Positions 18,077 through 28,118 are shown, numbered from the stretch's first letter. The stretch: 64,000 nt of DNA from Lewinellaceae bacterium (GCA_020636355.1 JACJYB010000008.1:229216-293215), one strand, 5' to 3'. Notes: generated by a model from the letters alone, not told the origin. Numbers and translations: made by a program.

Positions 18077-21000
18077 CTATGGCTTACCTCCGCCATCAAC
18101 TCCCTTCAAGCCTTCTTTCGCAAGTGCCTGATTAATGGCCGGTAATTCTTTATTGATGACCATCTGCAATTTGTCCAAGTGGCCAGCCAACTCCGCCGAT
18201 AATTCGTTAAAAACCTGGTAAGCGGCTGCCGTCGGTTTGGCATCACCGGTCTCCACACTCCGGCGCAAGGAAGCCAACCGGTTGTTGAGCTTAATCGGGA
18301 AATTCAGAGGATCCTGATTGCTTTGATTCCGGACCTGATATAAATCTTCCTCGATGGGCTTCATCTCGTCCAACAGGGATTGCATTTGCTTTTTCAAATC
18401 ATCCGATTTGACTTGTATCATCCGATCCTGGATCTGTTTACGGATTTGCCGGATCCGGATTACAGCTTCATTTGCGGCACTGGTCTTGTCCCGGATCTGC
18501 ATGGCCAGTTCAAATTGTTGTTGCAGGTCCTCGGCAGTAACTCCTTCAAGATTGGGGTCCATCTTGATGGCAAAATTTTTCTTTTCCTGATGGTCTCCTA
18601 CCGTAATGCGTACCTGATAATCTCCAAGCGGTGCGCCGGGCCCAACCTGTGGTCTGCCGCTCCAGATAATCATTCCATCAAAAGTAGTCGCCCCCGGATA
18701 ATTCAGATCCCAGGTGAACGCATTAATGCCAGCCTTAGTGGTCGGTTTTGCCGGACCACTGCGCATGTACCATGGAACATTGCTATTGGATTTGTCTTCA
18801 GGTTGTTTTCCGGTGTACGATTGGATCAAATTACCATGCGCATCGAGAATTTCGATGGTTACACTGTCCGCTTGTTTAGGCAGGTAATACTGGATGGCAG
18901 CGTTATAGACACTGCGGATGGCATCAGAGGGCTGGAATAATGTGACCGGATCAGCCATCACTGCCGCACTTACTTCCCTTAAGGGATTGATATCATCCAG
19001 GATCCAAAATCCGCGTCCATGAGTTCCTAAGACAACGTCGTCATTTTTAACGACCAGATCACGTATCGGCGTGTCCGGCAGGTTAAGCTGGATGGGCTGC
19101 CAATGATCACCATGATCAAAAGAAACGTAGACGCCATGTTCCGTACCTAAAAAAAGCAAACCCGGGCGCACCAGGTCTTCGCGAACGGCACGGGCAAAAT
19201 GGCCGGATTTAATCCCGGTAATTATTTTGGTCCAGGTTTTTCCGTAATCGGTTGTGCGAAAGACATAAGGTTCCCGGTCATCTACCTGATACCGGTTTGC
19301 TGCTACATAAGCCGTACCGGGTTCATGATGAGAGGCTTCGATAATACTTACCCGCGAGAATTTTGGCAAATCCCTGGGCGTAATATCGGTCCACTTTTTC
19401 CCTCCGTCGCGGGTGATCTGGATTTTGCCATCATCAGAACCAGCCCAGATGGTATTTTTATCAAAATAAGATGGTGCCAGTGCAAATACCGTAGCATAAA
19501 TCTCAGGACCGTTCATGTCATTGGTGATAATACCACCCGTTTCGCCCAGTGTTTCCGGGTCAGCATAGGTAAGGTCCGGGCTGATTTTCTCCCAGGTTTG
19601 ACCGTCATCCGTCGTTTTCCAGACATGCTGGGAACAGGTATACATAATGGTGGGATCCTGCGGGCTGAAGACAATTGGAAACGTCCATTGCCATCTTTCT
19701 GGCAGCGCACTGGATGGTTCTCCCGAGAAAAATCTTGGATAAACCTGGATATCACGTACCTGACCGGTTTTGCGATTATAGCGGGTCAGCAAAGCGCCCT
19801 GACTACCGGCGTAAAACACATCCGGGTCGGTCGGGGACTGGGCAATATAACCGCTTTCTCCGCCTCCTACGGCATAATACCAGCCGTGGTTTGGACCGCG
19901 CGCCTGCATATGGTCCCATCCGTCACTTGGGATAGCCAGTGTGCTGTTATCTTGCTGTGCTCCTGCCACATGGTAAGGAACATCACTGGTAGCCATAACA
20001 TGGTAAACCTGGGTCGTACAATAATCTTCTTCCGTCCAGGTGTTGCCCCCGTTGAGACTCACTACACCACCACCATCATTTCCGCTGATCATGCGCTGGG
20101 GATCATTGGGATCGATCCAGAGATCGTGATTATCACCATGAGGTGGGTTGATCGTGATGTCAAAATTTTTTCCTCCATCGGTTGATTTAAAGAATCCGAC
20201 ATTAAGGCAGTAGACGACATCTTTATCCCATGGATCGGCATAGATCCGAGAATAATAAAAGGCCCGCTGACGCAGTTTTCGCTCTTCATTGGTACGCTTC
20301 CAGGTCCACCCGCCGTCGTCAGAACGGAACACACCTCCTTGGTTGGCTTCTACGATGGCGTAGAGCCGGTTGGGATCCGCCGGTGATACCGTAATACCAA
20401 TCTTACCCAGGGGGCCTTCGGGCATGCCCGGATTTTTGGTAAGCTCAATCCAGTTTTCTCCCCCATCGACCGATTTCCATAATTTGCAAAAGGGTCCACC
20501 GCCCCACATTTTCCAGGCTTTCCGGTAGACCTGCCAGGTTGAAGCGTACAGCACATTGGGATTAGTGCGATCGATGATCAGGTCTGCTGCTCCAGCATTT
20601 GGGCTTTCATACAGTACTTTTTTCCAGGTATTGCCCCCATCGATGGATTTGAATACCCCTCTTTCTTCATTGTCTCCGTAAGGATGGCCCAGGGCTGCGA
20701 CGTAGACGATGTTCGGATTCGTCGGATGAACACGAATACGTGAAATGGCTTGTGTTTCTGCCAAACCCATATGGTGCCAGCGCTTACCTCCGTCCGTTGA
20801 TTTATAAACTCCGTCACCCTGAGTAATACTACCGCGCAACTCTGTTTCACCCATGCCAATGTATACGATGTCCGGGTTGGTCTCAGCCACCGCAACTGCA
20901 CCTACCGAAGAACTGGTCAGTTGGCCATCCGTCACCGGAGCCCATTCATTACCACCATCCGTCGTTTTCCACAACCCGCCTCCGGTAGCGCCAAAGTAAT

Positions 21001-21169
21001 ACTCATTAGGGCGACCCGGTGAACCCGACACCCCCAGGCAGCGACCACCCCGTTCAGGGCCAATGTTGCGCCATTTGAGGTTGTCGTAGTAGTTTTCCGG
21101 AACCTGAGCCTGGAGCATAGGGATAGCCAATACTATGGATAGTATCCAGGAGAAACTTTGTTTGCGCAT
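18077..21169 (-). CDS. Secreted BNR/VPS10-like beta-propeller protein
   Basis: I take the ATG at 21169 (1030 residues) because it starts the signal peptide MRKQSFSWILSIVLAIPMLQAQ; an in-frame ATG at 21187 adds six residues. The first 750 residues contain many Asp-box (BNR) units such as STDGGKRWHHM, SIDGGNTWKKV and TTDDGQTWEKI, as in sortilin/VPS10 ten-blade propellers and xyloglucanase-like hydrolases. A C-terminal part (about 880-1030) is helical, with IRIRQIRKQIQDRM and LDEMKPIEEDLYQV. Such proteins are very common in Bacteroidota and are named glycosyl hydrolase, but the catalytic activity is unproven. A carbohydrate- or protein-binding role is equally possible. Confidence 0.85.
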   Translation of the reverse strand: MRKQSFSWILSIVLAIPMLQAQVPENYYDNLKWRNIGPERGGRCLGVSGSPGRPNEYYFGATGGGLWKTTDGGNEWAPVTDGQLTSSSVGAVAVAETNPDIVYIGMGETELRGSITQGDGVYKSTDGGKRWHHMGLAETQAISRIRVHPTNPNIVYVAALGHPYGDNEERGVFKSIDGGNTWKKVLYESPNAGAADLIIDRTNPNVLYASTWQVYRKAWKMWGGGPFCKLWKSVDGGENWIELTKNPGMPEGPLGKIGITVSPADPNRLYAIVEANQGGVFRSDDGGWTWKRTNEERKLRQRAFYYSRIYADPWDKDVVYCLNVGFFKSTDGGKNFDITINPPHGDNHDLWIDPNDPQRMISGNDGGGVVSLNGGNTWTEEDYCTTQVYHVMATSDVPYHVAGAQQDNSTLAIPSDGWDHMQARGPNHGWYYAVGGGESGYIAQSPTDPDVFYAGSQGALLTRYNRKTGQVRDIQVYPRFFSGEPSSALPERWQWTFPIVFSPQDPTIMYTCSQHVWKTTDDGQTWEKISPDLTYADPETLGETGGIITNDMNGPEIYATVFALAPSYFDKNTIWAGSDDGKIQITRDGGKKWTDITPRDLPKFSRVSIIEASHHEPGTAYVAANRYQVDDREPYVFRTTDYGKTWTKIITGIKSGHFARAVREDLVRPGLLFLGTEHGVYVSFDHGDHWQPIQLNLPDTPIRDLVVKNDDVVLGTHGRGFWILDDINPLREVSAAVMADPVTLFQPSDAIRSVYNAAIQYYLPKQADSVTIEILDAHGNLIQSYTGKQPEDKSNSNVPWYMRSGPAKPTTKAGINAFTWDLNYPGATTFDGMIIWSGRPQVGPGAPLGDYQVRITVGDHQEKKNFAIKMDPNLEGVTAEDLQQQFELAMQIRDKTSAANEAVIRIRQIRKQIQDRMIQVKSDDLKKQMQSLLDEMKPIEEDLYQVRNQSNQDPLNFPIKLNNRLASLRRSVETGDAKPTAAAYQVFNELSAELAGHLDKLQMVINKELPAINQALAKEGLKGVDGGGKP

Positions 21170-21344
21170 GTTTACCGTTTTTTGCATCCGTAAGAGACGC
21201 TCAATTTAGAAAACTTTCAAAGCATTTTCCCTGTATTAAGGCTATATCCGGATACCCTTTGGCCTCCAATGTGCATTAAATCACCAAAAATCTATGGGGA
21301 TAAAAAAATCGAAGCTGCCAACCCCGTTAACGGAAGCCGTCTTA

Positions 21345-22238
21345 TCAGATCCGGTGCTGTTTGTAAGGATAAGCCGGTGCTGCTTCCTTGAGCGTCATAT
21401 AGTCTTCTGCCGATAGCTTATACTCCAAAGAAGCAAGCATGCCCTTGAGTTGTTTTTCCGTACGCACCCCAACCATGGCTACATCCACCTCCGGTCGTTT
21501 CAGGACAAAGTTTAATGCAACCATTTCCGGAGAGACCGATCCTGCTACCTTTCTGATTTTTTCCTGTACGAAAGAAACCATTTCAGCATTTCGTTCCAGA
21601 TAGTCCTTAGCCGGTTTGTCCACGAGTAAACCCTGAGCAAGGGTTCCGCGTAGTAAAATGCCCACTTCTTCCTTTGTCAACAGGGGTAAGATCTGTTCTT
21701 CCGGCCTCCGGTCCAATAAACTGTACTGGACCATGACACTTGCCAGATTGGCGTTTTTGACCCACCACTGGATGACTGTAGGCCGGATCGAGGAAATACC
21801 ATAATGCCGGATCAACCCTTCAGATTGCAGCAGCGTCATCGCTTCCAGACTCTCATCCAGAGGATCTTCCATGGTGCCTCCGTGCATCTGATACAGATCT
21901 ATGTGATCGGTCTTCAAACGCCTCAGGCTTTGCTTTATCGCTTTGACGATGTATTCTTTACGGGGATTCCAGGACCAGCTCCCATCGGGTTTCCATTCAT
22001 TACCTACCTTGGTACAGAGAAAAACAGCATCCCGTCGGTCCTGGATGGCTTTGCCGACCAGCTCCTCATTTTTTCCCTGCTGGTACAGATCCGCCGTATC
22101 CAGTACATTAATTCCGGCATCCATTGCAAGATGGATTAACCGGATTGCTTCCTTCTCATCATCCACCGGAAGAGACATGCAACCGAGGCCAATCTCGCTG
22201 AGCATGTGGTCCGTTTTTCCCAGTTTGCGAAACTTCAT
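21345..22238 (-). CDS. Aldo/keto reductase
   Basis: A 297-residue TIM-barrel NADPH reductase with the full catalytic tetrad: Asp47 and Tyr52 (DTADLYQQGK), Lys77 (CTKVGNEW) and His119 (YQMHGG). SIRPTVIQWWV and GVRTEKQLKGML are typical of the last strands and the cofactor phosphate site. It should reduce a sugar aldehyde or related carbonyl in the cytoplasm; the substrate is not readable. Its ATG overlaps the stop of the upstream lipoprotein gene in an ATGA, so the two are probably translationally coupled. Confidence 0.92.
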   Translation of the reverse strand: MKFRKLGKTDHMLSEIGLGCMSLPVDDEKEAIRLIHLAMDAGINVLDTADLYQQGKNEELVGKAIQDRRDAVFLCTKVGNEWKPDGSWSWNPRKEYIVKAIKQSLRRLKTDHIDLYQMHGGTMEDPLDESLEAMTLLQSEGLIRHYGISSIRPTVIQWWVKNANLASVMVQYSLLDRRPEEQILPLLTKEEVGILLRGTLAQGLLVDKPAKDYLERNAEMVSFVQEKIRKVAGSVSPEMVALNFVLKRPEVDVAMVGVRTEKQLKGMLASLEYKLSAEDYMTLKEAAPAYPYKQHRI

Positions 22239-22795
22239 TGTTGATTCTGGTTTGTTTTATCCAACCGTTTCGCGGCCTCTTCAAGCGTATACTCTGCATC
22301 AGCCAATAACTTATCGATGCGATCACAGAGATCGATGGCCTGTTTAACCGTACCCAACGGGTTGATCAAATTCATATGTGACTCGGATGCCAACCGTCGT
22401 GCCAATTCGGAGTTTTGCTGGGCTTCTTTTAATCCATCTGCTCCTGCGCGGGATACCAGTCTCTGTCGTTGAGTCTCAATGGAATCCATCCGTGGCTGGA
22501 AGGTAGCCAACTGCTGTAAAAACCTGGGATTAGCTTCTGCGATAGCTTCTTCCATCTTGACCATTCTGGCGCTTTTATCATGCAATGCTTTCGCTTGAGC
22601 CATCGTACCCTCGGCGGCTGTTGTTGTCTCGGCAATGATGCGATAGAAATTTTCATATTTGGACGCCAATAATTTATTGCGCTCGATGATTTGGTGCCAA
22701 TTTTGCTCTGGCTCTGATTCCTGGTGGCAAGCTATTATCCATCCAAAAAGGAATGGGATAAAAACCAGATATTTGAAGTTACTCCATGTCCTCAT
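22235..22795 (-). CDS. Helical lipoprotein of unknown function
   Basis: A 186-residue protein with an N-terminal hydrophobic segment ending GWIIACHQ, a probable SPII lipobox (Cys23). The rest is polar and alanine/glutamate/glutamine-rich (AEGTMAQAKALHDKSARMVKM, RRLASESHMN, AEYTLEEAAKRLDK), which predicts long helices or coiled coil. I recognise no family. It resembles in size and character the lipoprotein at 54293-54835, but I see no clear alignment. It overlaps the start of the aldo/keto reductase by 4 nt. Confidence 0.75.
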   Translation of the reverse strand: MRTWSNFKYLVFIPFLFGWIIACHQESEPEQNWHQIIERNKLLASKYENFYRIIAETTTAAEGTMAQAKALHDKSARMVKMEEAIAEANPRFLQQLATFQPRMDSIETQRQRLVSRAGADGLKEAQQNSELARRLASESHMNLINPLGTVKQAIDLCDRIDKLLADAEYTLEEAAKRLDKTNQNQQ

Positions 22796-22893
22796 GCGTC
22801 AAAAAATAGCATTTAGCTGGCAAAATATGGCTTTTCACGGTCAAAGATTAAGTAATCCCGCATTGGATAAGTAGTTAGTGTGTATAGAATACC

Positions 22894-22901
22894 TAATTTT
22901 G
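22894..22901 (+). promoter_or_regulatory. Candidate -7 box of the trkA-trkH operon
   Basis: TAATTTTG is an exact TAnnTTTG match, 43 nt before the trkA ATG. A -33 TTG at the right spacing is not clear. Confidence 0.45.
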
Positions 22902-22944
22902 TATTTATGCATTGCGTGTGCCTAAATCTCTCTAGAGAACTCGA

Positions 22945-24300
22945 ATGAAAATAGTAATTGCCGGAGCCGGCGATATAGGCTTCCACCTAGCCAAATTGCT
23001 TTCTGCTGAAAAACAGGACATCATATTGATCGACACCAACCAGGAGGTGCTGGATTACGCCCAATCCCATCTGGATGTGATGACTATCCGTGGAGATTCA
23101 GCATCCCTTGAAGTGTTACGAAGAGCAGAAATAGCTAAAGCCAACCTGTTTCTTGGTGTAACTACCTCCGAAAAGAACAACATTTTCAGTGCTATTCTGG
23201 CCAAAAAAATGGGGGCCGGTCAAACCATTGCCCGGGTCAATAATCCGGAATTCCTTGCTGAAGAAGAAAAGAACAATTTTGCCGAGCTCGGCATCGACTC
23301 GCTGATCTCGCCCTTACAACTTGCGGCTAAAGAGATTTACCGGTTGATCAAACAAGAGCGCGTCACGGATATTTTCGACTTCGAAGACGGGAAGATTTCA
23401 TTGGTAGGTCTTACCCTGGATGACCACTCCAATTTTTTAAACCGGACCATCCGCGATGTTTTCCCCGTTGCTGCAAATGGGAACGGCAATGCCAATGTCT
23501 GTAAACCCATCGCCATATTACGGGGAAATCAGACCTTTCTACCACACGAGACCACCTTCCTGCGACAAAACGACCACCTGTACTTTATTACCAAAAAGCA
23601 CCAGATTGATGGGGTGGTAAACATGGCAGGCAAGGAGAAAAGAAAAATCCGTAACGTCATGATCATCGGCGGCGGCAATATGGCATTAAGTACCGCTGAA
23701 TTGTTAGAGGACGAATACAATGTGACCATCGTCGAAAAAGATAAAGAAGCATGCAAAGACCTTATCGAACGATTGCATCACAGTCTGGTTATCCAGGGTG
23801 ACTTTACTAATTTCGAGTTGCTGAAGGAAGAGGGCCTGAGCTCTATGGATGTGTTCATCGCCCTGACCGGAAACACCGAAACCAATATCCTGAGCAGCCT
23901 GGTTGCAAAAAACTGTGGCGTAGGCAAGACGATAGCCCAGGTCGAAAACATCGAATACACCCACATCTCGCAAAATATCGGAATCGACACCCTGATAAAT
24001 AAAAAACTGATTGCTGCTAACAATATCTTCCGGTATGTTCGCAAAGGCCATGTGGAAGCCATCACCAGTTTGCACGGAGTGGATGCGGAGGTCATTGAAT
24101 TCCTGGTTACCAAAAGCAACCGGCTGACCAAAAAACCATTACGTGATCTGCACTTACCGGAATCCGCTTTGGTAGCCGGAGTGATTCGAGGTGATGAAAG
24201 CATGCTGGTTGATGAAGAGTTTCAACTTCAGATTGGCGATAAAGTCATCATTTTTACGTTACCTGAGGCCATCGGAAAGGTGGAAAAACTATTCCACTGA
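22945..24300 (+). CDS. trkA: Trk potassium uptake protein TrkA
   Basis: A 451-residue cytoplasmic protein with two RCK modules in tandem. The first starts MKIVIAGAGDIGFHLAKLL with the GxGxxG nucleotide loop and IDTNQEVL. The second Rossmann fold begins near residue 235 (VMIIGGGNMALSTAELL, VEKDKEA). Each is followed by an RCK-C domain (IRDVFP..., LRDLHLPESALVAGVIRG). TrkA binds NAD(H)/ATP and gates the TrkH channel. It is the first gene of a two-gene operon, with 2 nt to trkH. Confidence 0.96.
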   Translation: MKIVIAGAGDIGFHLAKLLSAEKQDIILIDTNQEVLDYAQSHLDVMTIRGDSASLEVLRRAEIAKANLFLGVTTSEKNNIFSAILAKKMGAGQTIARVNNPEFLAEEEKNNFAELGIDSLISPLQLAAKEIYRLIKQERVTDIFDFEDGKISLVGLTLDDHSNFLNRTIRDVFPVAANGNGNANVCKPIAILRGNQTFLPHETTFLRQNDHLYFITKKHQIDGVVNMAGKEKRKIRNVMIIGGGNMALSTAELLEDEYNVTIVEKDKEACKDLIERLHHSLVIQGDFTNFELLKEEGLSSMDVFIALTGNTETNILSSLVAKNCGVGKTIAQVENIEYTHISQNIGIDTLINKKLIAANNIFRYVRKGHVEAITSLHGVDAEVIEFLVTKSNRLTKKPLRDLHLPESALVAGVIRGDESMLVDEEFQLQIGDKVIIFTLPEAIGKVEKLFH

Positions 24301-24302
24301 TT

Positions 24303-25754
24303 ATGATCCAATTCCTGTCCATTTCCCGTGTGCTGGGCGTCCTGCTGATCATATTCGGACTGATGATGGCAACGAGTATCGGGTTCTCCCTTTACTTTAA
24401 CAGTGGAGATATTTTACCCATTTTACAAGCCAGCGGTATTACGGTCAGCTCCGGGTTGCTGATGTTTTTTATTGGCCTTCAGCGAAAAGTGCACATTGGC
24501 AAGCGGGAAGGATATCTTATCGTGGCCCTGGGTTGGCTTTTCATGACATTTTTCGGCATGTTGCCGTTCATCATCAGTGGTGTTATCCCCGGAATTACCA
24601 ATGCATTTTTTGAAACGATCTCCGGATTAACCACCACCGGAGCATCCATCCTGGACGATATTGAAGCCGTCCCCAAAGGGATCCTGTTCTGGCGTTCACT
24701 GACGCAATGGATTGGCGGTATGGGGATTATCGTACTGACTGTGGCACTGTTACCCCTTCTGGGAATTGGCGGGATCGAATTGTTTGTTGCCGAAGTGCCG
24801 GGACCTACATCGGACAAAATACATCCGCGGATCGTTGAGACTGCCCGGTCCTTGTGGTTGGTCTATGTAATTCTGACCGGAGCCTGCACCGGCTTGCTTA
24901 TGATTGCCGGGATGAGCTTTTACGATGCGATCAATCATGCATTTACGACGATGGCTACCGGCGGATTTTCAACCAAGAATGCCAGCATCGCCTACTACAC
25001 CAGTCCGCTAATTCAATACATCCTCATCTTCTTTATGTTTCTTGCCGGAACCAACTACAATCTGTTGTACTTCGGGATTCGCGGTAAGCTCAGGACGATG
25101 TGGCGCAGCGACGAATTCAAGGTTTATTCGTTGTTTATCGTAGGCGTATCCATCATCCTTGCTGCTTTTGTCTTTTTTATTGTTCACGAACCTGTCGAGA
25201 AGGTTTTTCGTGATGTCCTTTTCCAGGTGGTTTCCATCATTACCACAACCGGATTTGTCACAGCTGACTATACCCAGTGGTCGGTAGCCATTACCATGTT
25301 CTTTTTTATTTTGATGTTTTTGGGCGGAAGTGCCGGATCAACCAGCGGTGGCATAAAATTTATTCGTCACATCGTATTTCTGAAAAACTCATTCCTCGAA
25401 TTTAAACGGTTATTGCACCCCCGTGCTTTGATACGGGTAAAAATCGACCACCAGATCGTAGCGCCCCGCGTACTGACCCACATCCTGGTCTTCTTGCTGA
25501 TCTATCTTTTGGTTTTTCTCAGCGGATCTGTTGTGGTTGCCTTTCTGGGCATGGACTTCATTTCTGCTATTGGAGCGGTTGCAACCTGCCTGGCGAATGT
25601 AGGTCCTGGAATAGGTACGGTAGGCCCGGTAAATAACTTTGCGGCCGTACCCGATGCAGCCAAATGGTTTCTAAGCTTTCTGATGCTGTTAGGACGCCTG
25701 GAGCTTTTTACCATTTTGCTTCTCTTCACGCCATATTTCTGGAAATCCAATTAA
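24303..25754 (+). CDS. trkH: Trk potassium transporter membrane subunit TrkH
   Basis: A 483-residue membrane protein with the fourfold pore-loop repeat of the Trk/Ktr/HKT family. Candidate selectivity-filter segments are TTTGASIL, TMATGGFST, ITTTGFVTADY and CLANVGPGIGTVGP, each with the conserved glycine. FWRSLTQWIGGMGIIVL is the typical helix after the first filter. It works with TrkA encoded 2 nt upstream to import potassium. It ends 9 nt before the stop of the convergent MerR gene. Confidence 0.96.
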   Translation: MIQFLSISRVLGVLLIIFGLMMATSIGFSLYFNSGDILPILQASGITVSSGLLMFFIGLQRKVHIGKREGYLIVALGWLFMTFFGMLPFIISGVIPGITNAFFETISGLTTTGASILDDIEAVPKGILFWRSLTQWIGGMGIIVLTVALLPLLGIGGIELFVAEVPGPTSDKIHPRIVETARSLWLVYVILTGACTGLLMIAGMSFYDAINHAFTTMATGGFSTKNASIAYYTSPLIQYILIFFMFLAGTNYNLLYFGIRGKLRTMWRSDEFKVYSLFIVGVSIILAAFVFFIVHEPVEKVFRDVLFQVVSIITTTGFVTADYTQWSVAITMFFFILMFLGGSAGSTSGGIKFIRHIVFLKNSFLEFKRLLHPRALIRVKIDHQIVAPRVLTHILVFLLIYLLVFLSGSVVVAFLGMDFISAIGAVATCLANVGPGIGTVGPVNNFAAVPDAAKWFLSFLMLLGRLELFTILLLFTPYFWKSN

Positions 25755-25762
25755 GTTACCTG

Positions 25763-26641
25763 CTATTTGAACAATTCATTGATGTCATCCGGGTGATGCA
25801 GGGGTTTGATGTTTTCAGGAATCCGGATCGCTTCCAACACCTCATGAATGCACGCAATACCAATTTTTTGCTTTGGAAATGCGGCGGACAAGGAATCGAT
25901 ATAAACTTGTAAATCCTCTTGTTTACGCTGGGTGATCAGAAAAGTAACCAGATAGGCCGGCTCCAGCTTGTTGACGGCATTCTGCACGACACTGACCGGT
26001 GCATTGGAACCTAACAGAACGGTCGGAATGTGCTTACTTCTTAGCAAATAAGTCGTTACCAATAATCCAATCTCATGGTATTCGTCCTGGGGCAGGAACA
26101 ATACGACACCCTGGGAATCCCAGGGCTGGACCGGGAGTTTATCCAGTTCCACCAGAATCTTTTGCCGGATAATTGCTGAGACAAAGTGTTCTTGCGCAGG
26201 TGAAATCTCTTCGGTTCGCCACATCATACCGACCCGGTGGAGCAGCGGATAAATGATTTCCTTGAACGTAACGGCAATACCAAGGCGTCGAAAACAAGAC
26301 TCGATGATCTTTCGAATACCATTCTCATCAAACGCGAACATAGCAGCGATGATCCCATTGATAGGTATCGCGTAGGCATTATCGTCGTGTTTATGGAGAC
26401 ATTTTTCCGTCTCGGTTAAAAGCCGCTTTTTATCCAATCGGCTCACATTACTGATTTTCCATCCGCTCTCCAATAAGGTGGCGATGTTCAGTAATTTGAT
26501 CAATTGGTGGTCATCGTAATAGCGAATATTACTTTCTGTCCGAGAAGGCTCCAATAGATTGTACCGCTTCTCCCAGATCCGTATGGTGTGTGCTTTAATG
26601 CCGGAATAGACTTCCAGATCCTTGATGCTGTAGAAATTCAC
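25763..26641 (-). CDS. MerR-family regulator with B12-binding-like domain (CarH/LitR-like)
   Basis: A 292-residue protein. Residues 1-70 are a MerR winged helix (FYSIKDLEVYSGIKAHTIRIWEKRY, then NIRYYDDHQL). A helical linker follows (about 85-175), and residues about 180-292 form a Rossmann-like cobalamin-binding domain: LFLPQDEYHEIGLL contains the E-x-H-x-x-G motif whose histidine binds cobalt. This is the architecture of light-sensing CarH and of LitR. Many Bacteroidota members sit next to carotenoid or photolyase genes, but here the neighbour is the convergent trk operon, so the target is unknown. Confidence 0.85.
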   Translation of the reverse strand: MNFYSIKDLEVYSGIKAHTIRIWEKRYNLLEPSRTESNIRYYDDHQLIKLLNIATLLESGWKISNVSRLDKKRLLTETEKCLHKHDDNAYAIPINGIIAAMFAFDENGIRKIIESCFRRLGIAVTFKEIIYPLLHRVGMMWRTEEISPAQEHFVSAIIRQKILVELDKLPVQPWDSQGVVLFLPQDEYHEIGLLVTTYLLRSKHIPTVLLGSNAPVSVVQNAVNKLEPAYLVTFLITQRKQEDLQVYIDSLSAAFPKQKIGIACIHEVLEAIRIPENIKPLHHPDDINELFK

Positions 26642-26725
26642 GGCTTTGTTTAATTTTCATCAATAGTAGCTTAAACAAAACCCGATCAAAAAGGATGCAG
26701 AAAGAGGCAAAAAACTAGCCCGTCC

Positions 26726-27652
26726 TTAGGACAATTCTGCTCCGACCTTCATAAGCAGTGCCTTACTGGCACGCACACCATCCGCTTCACTCAGCACATT
26801 GCCCTCGTATTCGATCCCGACAAAACCTTTATAACCGGCATCTTTGACAATTTTCATCATCCGGAGATAATCCGTCTCCGTTTCATTACCGCTGGCATCA
26901 AAAGCATGAGTCTTGGCGCTTACTGCTTTAGCAAAGGGCATCATTTCTGAGACTCCTTGGTACCGGTCGTACATATCTTCACAGGTCATTTTGCCATTTT
27001 CATAAGTGCCTTTCAGGCAGAAATTACCGAAATCCGGTAAGGTGCCGCAGTTAGGCATATCGATTTGTTTCATGACGTCTGTCAGCCATTTCCCATTGGA
27101 AGAATACCCGCCGTGATTCTCGACGATGACATTGAGATCATAGTCTTTAGCAAATCCTGCCAATGACCCCAGACCATCAATCGCTGCCGAAGCAACCTCT
27201 GCTGCGGTACCTTCGCCATAGGCATTGACGCGAATGGAGTGACAACCCAGGAATTTAGCCGCTTCAACCCACTTGTAGTGATTTTCGACCGCTGTCTTAC
27301 GTTGGCTTTCATTCGTATCGCCCAATCCACCTTCACCATCACACATGATTAAAAGGGACCTGACGCCTTCGCCCTCCGCACGCATTTTCATTTCTTTCAG
27401 ATAATCCATGTCCTTGGCCTTGTCTTTAAAGAACTGATTGACGTATTCGACCCCTTCAATTCCATATTGCTGCTTGGCAATCTTGGCAAAATCCAGATGG
27501 TCGATCTCTTTGGCGAACAGGGCTTTGTGAAAAGACCATTCGGCCAATGAAATTTTAAAAAAGAGATCTTTTTCCATGTTCATCACAGATGGTGCAATCA
27601 TCATACCGGCTCCATAAATGGCGCTATTTTGCAGAAATTTTCTTCTTTTCAT
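26726..27652 (-). CDS. Sugar phosphate isomerase/epimerase-like TIM barrel, exported
   Basis: A 308-residue protein with a Tat-like start (MKRRKFLQNSAIYGAGMMIA), then an AP-endonuclease-2-type TIM barrel (IGIEGVEYVNQFF-like first strand, LIMCDGEGGLG, VIVENHGGYSSNG, GTLPDFGNFC, HAFDASGNE, FVGIEYEGN). The glutamate, histidine and aspartate residues typical of the divalent metal site are present (VENHGG, PDFGNF, IEYEG). Such proteins are usually annotated as hydroxypyruvate isomerase or xylose-isomerase-like; the substrate is unknown. It lies 61 bp downstream of mgsA on the same strand. Confidence 0.85.
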   Translation of the reverse strand: MKRRKFLQNSAIYGAGMMIAPSVMNMEKDLFFKISLAEWSFHKALFAKEIDHLDFAKIAKQQYGIEGVEYVNQFFKDKAKDMDYLKEMKMRAEGEGVRSLLIMCDGEGGLGDTNESQRKTAVENHYKWVEAAKFLGCHSIRVNAYGEGTAAEVASAAIDGLGSLAGFAKDYDLNVIVENHGGYSSNGKWLTDVMKQIDMPNCGTLPDFGNFCLKGTYENGKMTCEDMYDRYQGVSEMMPFAKAVSAKTHAFDASGNETETDYLRMMKIVKDAGYKGFVGIEYEGNVLSEADGVRASKALLMKVGAELS

Positions 27653-27713
27653 TAGGACTTGATCATTTATTATGAATGAAAATTACATTTTTTCAAGGAA
27701 TGGACCGACGCCT

Positions 27714-28118
27714 TTATTCACTGAACTGTCTTCTCCGGTCTTCCACCATACCCATCAGCATCCAGCGGGCCGCCGCAGGATTGGTTGCTAATGGGATGTT
27801 ATGTACATCACACAGACGCATCAACATTTGTACGTCCGGTTCGTGAGGATGCTTGTCAAGCGGATCACGAAAGAACAACACACAATCGATTTGACTGGTG
27901 GCAACCATCGCTGCAATTTGAGCATCACCCCCTAAAGGACCCGATAACAACCGTTCTACTTCAATGCCGGCATCTTCGATATGCTTGCCGGTCGTACCGG
28001 TTGCGCATAATTTAAACCCTTCAAATAAAGTACGGTTCTGGAGGATGAAGGAAACCATTTCCGGCTTCTTGCCATCATGGGCAATCAGGGCGATGCGTAT
28101 TTCTTCAAGTAAGTTCAT
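27714..28118 (-). CDS. mgsA: Methylglyoxal synthase
   Basis: A 134-residue enzyme converting dihydroxyacetone phosphate to methylglyoxal and phosphate. The motifs IALIAHDGKKPEMV, CATGTTGKHI and LSGPLGGDAQIAAM hold the phosphate-binding and catalytic residues, and VLFFRDPLDKHPHEPD carries the second conserved aspartate and histidines. It is slightly shorter than the E. coli enzyme (152) at both ends, which is normal. It is the probable first gene of a pair with the isomerase-like gene. A 14-bp GC palindrome lies just upstream (28139-28152). Confidence 0.96.
   Translation of the reverse strand: MNLLEEIRIALIAHDGKKPEMVSFILQNRTLFEGFKLCATGTTGKHIEDAGIEVERLLSGPLGGDAQIAAMVATSQIDCVLFFRDPLDKHPHEPDVQMLMRLCDVHNIPLATNPAAARWMLMGMVEDRRRQFSE

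Noticed and set aside
19199..20185. A 328-codon plus-strand frame.
   Set aside because: Antisense to the BNR-propeller gene; its composition is that of a shadow frame.
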